Below, piece after piece: positions 5,086-8,232 of a DNA stretch of 8,232 nucleotides. This stretch comes from Candidatus Aerophobota bacterium (lineage in GTDB: Bacteria; Aerophobota; Aerophobia; Aerophobales; AE-B3A): positions 1-8,232 of the forward strand of contig JAUWRE010000039.1 in the NCBI GenBank assembly GCA_030610725.1. Direction: 5' to 3'. Numbering within the stretch: position 1 is the stretch's first letter; each line of letters opens with the position of its first letter. Position numbers and translations under genes: made by a program. The notes below the pieces were generated by a model. The model saw nothing but the letters and a program-made list of their open reading frames with translations, did not search any database and was not told the origin of the DNA.

Positions 5086-6494
5086 TGAAAAAGATTAATT
5101 CCTCAAAATCTTGTGCTAAGTTAACCCAGGCTCAGAACTGGGCAGAAAGAGAATTTGGCACAGCTGAATTGGGTGATCAGCGTCTAAACAAACGGCTCAC
5201 CATGATCGCCAACTTTTTTACCAATAACCCCACTCTTTCAATCCCTCAGGCCTGTGGCTCCTGGAAGGTCACCAAAGCAACCTATCGATTCTTTGATAAT
5301 GATAGGGTAAAAGAGAAAGAGATTCAAGTAAGTCATTTAAACGCTACTGAAAAACGAGTGAGCAATCAAAGAACGGTTCTGGCTATCCAGGATACAACCC
5401 AATTGGATTTCACCCACCATCCGGGCACAAAGGGACTTGGCTTACTGAGCGATGAATCCCATCTTGGTCTATTTTATCACCCCACCCTGCTCCTTACCCC
5501 TGAGAAGATTCCCCTTGGCCTTATCGACCAACAGGTTTGGACTAGACCCCCTGAAGACTTTGGTAAAAGAGATCAGCGTAAAAAGCGTCCCATATCTGAA
5601 AAAGAAAGTCAAAAATGGCTGATTAGTTTAGAGGAAACCGCTAAACTGCAAGAAAAAATGTCCTCTGTCCACTTTGTCAATATTGGTGACAGGGAGGCAG
5701 ATGTTTTTGATCTCTTTCTTGAGTCTAAAAACTTAAAGCAAGATATCCTGGTGCGGGCTGCCTGGAATCGCTGTATAGAGCATCCCGAAAAATACCTGTG
5801 GGAGCATATGAGAAAGGTATCTATCTCGGGTGATATTACTATTACGGTGCCCCGTAAAAAAGGACAACCTCACCGAGAGGCAATACTTTCCATCCGCTAT
5901 GATAGTATCTCTTTAAAACCTCCCATACATCGCTACAAAGAAAAAGAGCTCAAGCCCGTGAGGGTATGGGCTGTCTGGGTCCATGAATCAAACTCGCCAG
6001 ATGGGGTGGAACCAATCTCCTGGATGCTCCTCACCACAATACCTGTTCATTCCTTTGAAGAGGCACTGGAAAAGGTGCAGTGGTATACCTGTCGTTGGCA
6101 AATTGAAATCTTTTTCAAAATCCTTAAAAGTGGCTGTCGTATTGAAGAGATTCAATTGGCAACTGCTGAGCGCATCAAACGCTGTCTTATTCTATATGCT
6201 ATCATAGCATGGCGAGTTCTTTTCCTGACCATGGTCTCAAGAAATATCCCTGAGATGCCTTGTGATGTACTTCTAGAACTCGAGGAATGGCAGGCCCTTT
6301 ATTGCTTTATCAATCAAACTAAAACTCCACCACCTGAACCGCCAACTTTAATGGAAGCTACCCGCATGATTGCCAGGCTTGGGGGCTTCCTTGGACGTAA
6401 GCATGATGGCCATCCAGGTCCCATTGTTATCTGGCGAGGACTCCAACGCCTAAGTGATATTACTTCTGCCTGGAGCCTTGCTCGATCCCCATAA
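5085..6494 (+). CDS. IS4-family (Tn5/IS50-like) DDE transposase
   Basis: The 469-aa protein is typical in length for Tn5-type transposases. The N-terminal DNA-binding domain is clear: WAEREFGTAELGDQRLNKRL (19-38), then SIPQACGSWKVTKATYRFF (52-70). The catalytic acids are D103 (LAIQDTTQLDF), D202 (VNIGDREADVFDLF) and E341. The IS4 signature Y-(2)-R-(3)-E-(6)-K is complete: Y334, R337, E341 and K348 in WYTCRWQIEIFFKILKSG. A C-terminal helical part with LGGFLGRKHDGHPGP (432-446) follows, as in other members. Nothing is broken, so it should be active. I use the ATG at 5085 because it overlaps the preceding TAA; a TTG at 5076 is in frame. Only weak Shine-Dalgarno matches precede it, so translation probably depends on coupling to the DruA-like gene. 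Confidence 0.92.
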   Translation: MKKINSSKSCAKLTQAQNWAEREFGTAELGDQRLNKRLTMIANFFTNNPTLSIPQACGSWKVTKATYRFFDNDRVKEKEIQVSHLNATEKRVSNQRTVLAIQDTTQLDFTHHPGTKGLGLLSDESHLGLFYHPTLLLTPEKIPLGLIDQQVWTRPPEDFGKRDQRKKRPISEKESQKWLISLEETAKLQEKMSSVHFVNIGDREADVFDLFLESKNLKQDILVRAAWNRCIEHPEKYLWEHMRKVSISGDITITVPRKKGQPHREAILSIRYDSISLKPPIHRYKEKELKPVRVWAVWVHESNSPDGVEPISWMLLTTIPVHSFEEALEKVQWYTCRWQIEIFFKILKSGCRIEEIQLATAERIKRCLILYAIIAWRVLFLTMVSRNIPEMPCDVLLELEEWQALYCFINQTKTPPPEPPTLMEATRMIARLGGFLGRKHDGHPGPIVIWRGLQRLSDITSAWSLARSP

Positions 6495-6512
6495 CCATAG
6501 CTCATTTCTTCT
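6474..6512 (+). repeat. Transposase 3'-end repeat, copy 1
   Basis: This 39-nt stretch covers the last codons (SLARSP and stop) and the following bases. It matches 6549-6587 at 33 of 39 positions, at an offset of 75 nt. Confidence 0.75.
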
Positions 6513-6548
6513 CAATTTTCAAAGAACTACTGGTACAACACCACGATT

Positions 6549-6587
6549 AGCTTCGCTCGACGCCCATAACCATAACTCATTTCCTCT
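6549..6587 (+). repeat. Transposase 3'-end repeat, copy 2
   Basis: This stretch repeats 6474-6512 with 6 differences, five of them transitions. The offset is exactly 25 codons, so in the transposase frame it again reads SFARRP and a stop. It looks like an old duplication of the gene's tail. Confidence 0.75.
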
Positions 6588-6620
6588 TATCCAATTCTCC
6601 TGGGGGCTGAGTGACTATCT

Positions 6621-6649
6621 TTGCAATTCAAAAGACAATATGTTATAAT
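6621..6649 (+). promoter_or_regulatory. Outward-facing promoter near the right end of the element
   Basis: TTGCAA (6621-6626) and TATAAT (6644-6649) have the ideal 17-nt spacing. Transcription would start near 6656, cross the right inverted repeat and reach the aldo/keto reductase, giving a leader of about 214 nt. A weaker pair, TTGACT (6710-6715) with AATTAT (6733-6738), lies further right. Confidence 0.6.
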
Positions 6650-6671
6650 ATATCTTCCTAATCTTCATTGG

Positions 6672-6692
6672 CTGATGTTTTACTAACATCAG
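6672..6692 (+). repeat. Hairpin in the right arm
   Basis: CTGATGTT (6672-6679) pairs perfectly with AACATCAG (6685-6692) across a 5-nt loop. No T-run follows, so it is not a clear terminator. ATCAGCC at 6722-6728 could compete for GGCTGAT (6670-6676). Confidence 0.5.
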
Positions 6693-6763
6693 TTCTGTTC
6701 CACGGTCTTTTGACTATAGATATCAGCCAGTGAATTATTCTCACCAAATCTCCCCTTTTAATT

Positions 6764-6779
6764 TGTGGGTAAAGGTTAG
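6764..6779. repeat. Right terminal inverted repeat of the element
   Basis: TGTGGGTAAAGGTTAG is the exact reverse complement of 3960-3975. The sequence just outside is G-rich and unrelated to the element's interior. Confidence 0.88.
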
Positions 6780-6869
6780 CCACAGGGGAGAGGGAAGGGT
6801 GAGGGGGTAAGTTCATAGACAGAGAGATTATGATTTTTTAGAACAGATAAAAAGGAGGAAAATAAAGAT

Positions 6870-7871
6870 ATGGAGTACCGATTTCTTGGGAATACCGGTT
6901 TGAAGGTTTCTGAGCTTGCTTTTGGAACACAAACGTTCGGCTGGGGTGCTGATGAGAAAACCGCTCATGCCCTGGCAGATTTATTCCTGGAGGCGGGAGG
7001 TAATCTGTTTGACACAGCCGATTCATATAATAGCGGCCTAGCAGAGTCAATGCTCGGTTCCTGGTTAAAAGCCAGAAAAAACAGACATTCAGTGATTGTT
7101 GCCACTAAAGTCTTTTTTCCTACCGGAGATGGTCCTAATGATGCCGGCGCATCGCGAAAGCACATTTTCCACTCCATCAATGAGAGTCTAGGCAGACTGA
7201 AAACAGATTACGTTGATCTGTACCAGATTCACTGTTTTGACCTATCAACACCATTAGAAGAGACCCTGAGTGCCCTGGATGATTTAGTTCGGGCCGGAAA
7301 GATTCGTTATATGGGGGCTTCTAATTACACTGCCTCCCAACTAGAAAAAGCTTTAATGCTCAGCGAAATTCACCAATGGGAATCTTTTAGCGCCCTGCAA
7401 GCCGAATACAGCCTCATTGTGAGAAGTACAGAGTGGGAGCTTCTCCCCCTCTGCAAAGAGGAGGGAGTGGGTTTTCTGGCCTGGTCTCCGGTGGCAGGCG
7501 GATGGCTTACCGGCAAGTACGGACGAAATCAACCACCTCCATCCAACAGCAGAGTGGGTAGGAAAGATAGATGGGATGATCAACCAGAGCAGCGTGAAAG
7601 TGAACTCACCTGGCGGATTATTGATAACCTTATTGAAATAGGCAAAGATTGCGGAAAAACTCCTGCTCAAATAGCACTGAACTGGATTCTGCAACAACCC
7701 GGGATAACTGCCTCCATCTTGGGCGTACGCACTTTAGAGCAGCTAAAAGAAAATTTAGGGTGTATAGGTTGGCAGCTTTCAGAGGAAGAGATGAATAAAC
7801 TGAAAAAAGCAAGCGATGTCCCTCTCCCGTATCCATACCGGTTCATTGAAAGGTATACCAGGAGAAGATAA
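6870..7871 (+). CDS. Aldo/keto reductase
   Basis: The 333-aa protein is a full-length NAD(P)H-dependent oxidoreductase of the TIM-barrel aldo/keto reductase superfamily, acting in the cytoplasm on aldehydes, ketones or sugars. The N-terminal MEYRFLGNTGLKVSELAFGT hairpin and strand are typical. The catalytic tetrad is complete: D48 and Y53 (FDTADSYNSG), K80 (VATK) and H121 (QIHCFD). Further family motifs are GKIRYMGASNY (143-153), AWSPVAGGWLTGKYG (204-218) and the cofactor-binding SILGVRTLEQLKENL (282-296). It resembles the potassium-channel-beta/YghZ-like branch, but the substrate cannot be read from the sequence. AGGAGG (6853-6858) lies 11 nt before the ATG. The IclR-type gene downstream suggests a carbon-source catabolic locus. 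The insertion element ends about 90 nt upstream and may have replaced the native promoter. Confidence 0.93.
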   Translation: MEYRFLGNTGLKVSELAFGTQTFGWGADEKTAHALADLFLEAGGNLFDTADSYNSGLAESMLGSWLKARKNRHSVIVATKVFFPTGDGPNDAGASRKHIFHSINESLGRLKTDYVDLYQIHCFDLSTPLEETLSALDDLVRAGKIRYMGASNYTASQLEKALMLSEIHQWESFSALQAEYSLIVRSTEWELLPLCKEEGVGFLAWSPVAGGWLTGKYGRNQPPPSNSRVGRKDRWDDQPEQRESELTWRIIDNLIEIGKDCGKTPAQIALNWILQQPGITASILGVRTLEQLKENLGCIGWQLSEEEMNKLKKASDVPLPYPYRFIERYTRRR

Positions 7872-7969
7872 AGCATTTAAGTCTGTACTAATTAATCAAG
7901 AAAACCTACTGCAAGTGAACGACCTCACATCAGAGCTGGGGGGTATTCTTACTCTCACCCATTTTCCGG

Positions 7970-7997
7970 TTGACAAAAATTCTGTTTTGACTATACT
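7970..7997 (+). promoter_or_regulatory. Promoter of the IclR-family gene
   Basis: TTGACA (7970-7975), a perfect -35, is followed after 16 nt by TATACT (7992-7997). The -10 overlaps the left arm of the palindrome below, a geometry suited to repression. Confidence 0.72.
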
Positions 7998-8026
7998 ATA
8001 TCATAGAATTAAGTTCTATAATATAG
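7996..8026. promoter_or_regulatory. 31-bp near-palindrome, candidate operator of the IclR-family regulator
   Basis: Centred on 8011, CTATAT (7996-8001) mirrors ATATAG (8021-8026) and ATAGAA (8003-8008) mirrors TTCTAT (8014-8019). 12 of 13 arm positions pair; the only mismatch is 8002/8020. It lies between the -10 and the ribosome-binding site, as expected for autoregulation by the dimeric or tetrameric regulator encoded next. Confidence 0.65.
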
Positions 8027-8038
8027 AAGAGGAACGAC

Positions 8039-8232
8039 TTGTCTAAAAAACAACCTAGTTATCCCCTGAAGGCTTTGGATAAATCTTTGGCAATTCTTGA
8101 GATTTTATCTCAAAAGAACTCTCCTTTGAGTATAGCTGAGCTCAGCGAAAGATTAGGTATCTACCCCAGTACCATCCACCGCATTCTGGACACTTTAAGA
8201 TATTGGGGGTATGTAGAGCAGGATTCCCATAC
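8039..8232 (+). CDS. IclR-family transcriptional regulator (N-terminal part, cut by window end)
   Basis: Only the first 64 codons are in the window. The start is TTG at 8039, with GAGGA (8029-8033) 5 nt before it. The product shows the IclR winged helix-turn-helix: PLKALDKSLAILEILSQ (residues 9-25), PLSIAELSERLGIYPSTIHR (29-48, the recognition helix at its end), then ILDTLRYWGYVEQD (49-62). IclR members are usually repressors of catabolic operons whose C-terminal domain, outside the window, binds a small effector. The gene follows the aldo/keto reductase by 167 nt with its own promoter, so it probably controls itself and neighbouring sugar or organic-acid genes (inference). Confidence 0.9.
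   Translation, partial: MSKKQPSYPLKALDKSLAILEILSQKNSPLSIAELSERLGIYPSTIHRILDTLRYWGYVEQDSH

Larger units (their letters stand above)
6495..6763. other. Non-coding right arm of the element
   Basis: No gene is seen. The arm holds the second tail repeat, an outward promoter (6621-6649) and a hairpin (6672-6692), and ends at the right inverted repeat. A short open frame across it has no family features and reads through the repeats. Confidence 0.6.
3960..6779 (+). mobile_element. IS4/Tn5-like insertion element carrying a DUF4338 (DruA-like) gene
   Basis: The two ends are exact inverted repeats (3960-3975 and 6764-6779; the match extends 2 nt further out to 3958 and 6781). They enclose one promoter and two coupled genes, the second a complete DDE transposase. 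The end CTAACCTTTACCCACA agrees with the Tn5 outside end, as I remember it (CTGACTCTTATACACA), at about 11 of 16 positions, which fits the transposase type. CCATAGG (3953-3959) before the left end and CCACAGG (6780-6786) after the right end may be a target duplication with one mutation; 7 bp would be short for the family (Tn5 makes 9), so this is uncertain. The element separates the ATPase region from the aldo/keto reductase. Confidence 0.85.

Noticed and set aside
6454..6648. Plus-strand 64-codon frame over the end of the transposase
   Set aside because: It overlaps the transposase in another frame and the remainder is the tail repeat and promoter; no family features.
7353..7697. 114-codon minus-strand frame inside the aldo/keto reductase
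   Set aside because: It is a shadow of a clearly conserved plus-strand gene, with no ribosome-binding site or recognisable motif.
1..8232. CRISPR array
   Set aside because: No regularly spaced direct repeats were seen; the repeats found are pairs only.

Overview
The window looks like bacterial accessory DNA sitting beside an ordinary metabolic locus. It has a low to moderate GC content, good Shine-Dalgarno sites (for example before 1238 and 6870) and near-consensus sigma-70 promoters. ATG and TTG starts both occur. I see no marker gene, so the phylum is open; an anaerobic, low-GC or candidate-phylum bacterium is only a guess.

Region 1 (1-2500) is a graveyard of mobile and defence-like genes. 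A broken AlbA_2/Schlafen-type gene (240-493) has lost its middle and is frameshifted. It is followed by an apparently intact small GIY-YIG nuclease (501-947), an unrecognised intact 115-aa gene (1238-1585) and a decayed stretch that ends in the 3' part of a tRNA-Arg(CCT) gene (1952-1996). That tRNA fragment looks like the scar of an integrated element, and the lead-in to it reads like the tail of a dead tyrosine integrase. On the minus strand lie pieces of two IS3-family elements in tandem: an OrfB tail (2419-2496), then the left end and a mutated OrfA (2065-2345).

Region 2 (2500-3910) carries a complete AAA_14/DUF4143 ATPase (2584-3705). Its promoter leaves almost no leader and contains an 8-bp inverted repeat, and a perfect hairpin straddles its stop codon. 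A 21-nt sequence found near the tRNA scar recurs downstream at 3871.

Region 3 (about 3960-6779) is the most interesting part. It is a self-contained, roughly 2.8-kb insertion element with exact inverted ends that resemble the Tn5 outside end. Its two genes are translationally coupled: a DUF4338 (DruA-like) protein, then an IS4/Tn5-type DDE transposase with every catalytic residue present. A promoter precedes the first gene, and a second consensus-like promoter near the right end points out of the element.

Region 4 (6780-8232) is the metabolic flank. An intact aldo/keto reductase (6870-7871) is followed by the start of an IclR-family regulator (8039 to the window end) whose promoter contains a 31-bp near-palindrome. 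The element lies directly upstream of the reductase, so its outward promoter may now drive that gene.
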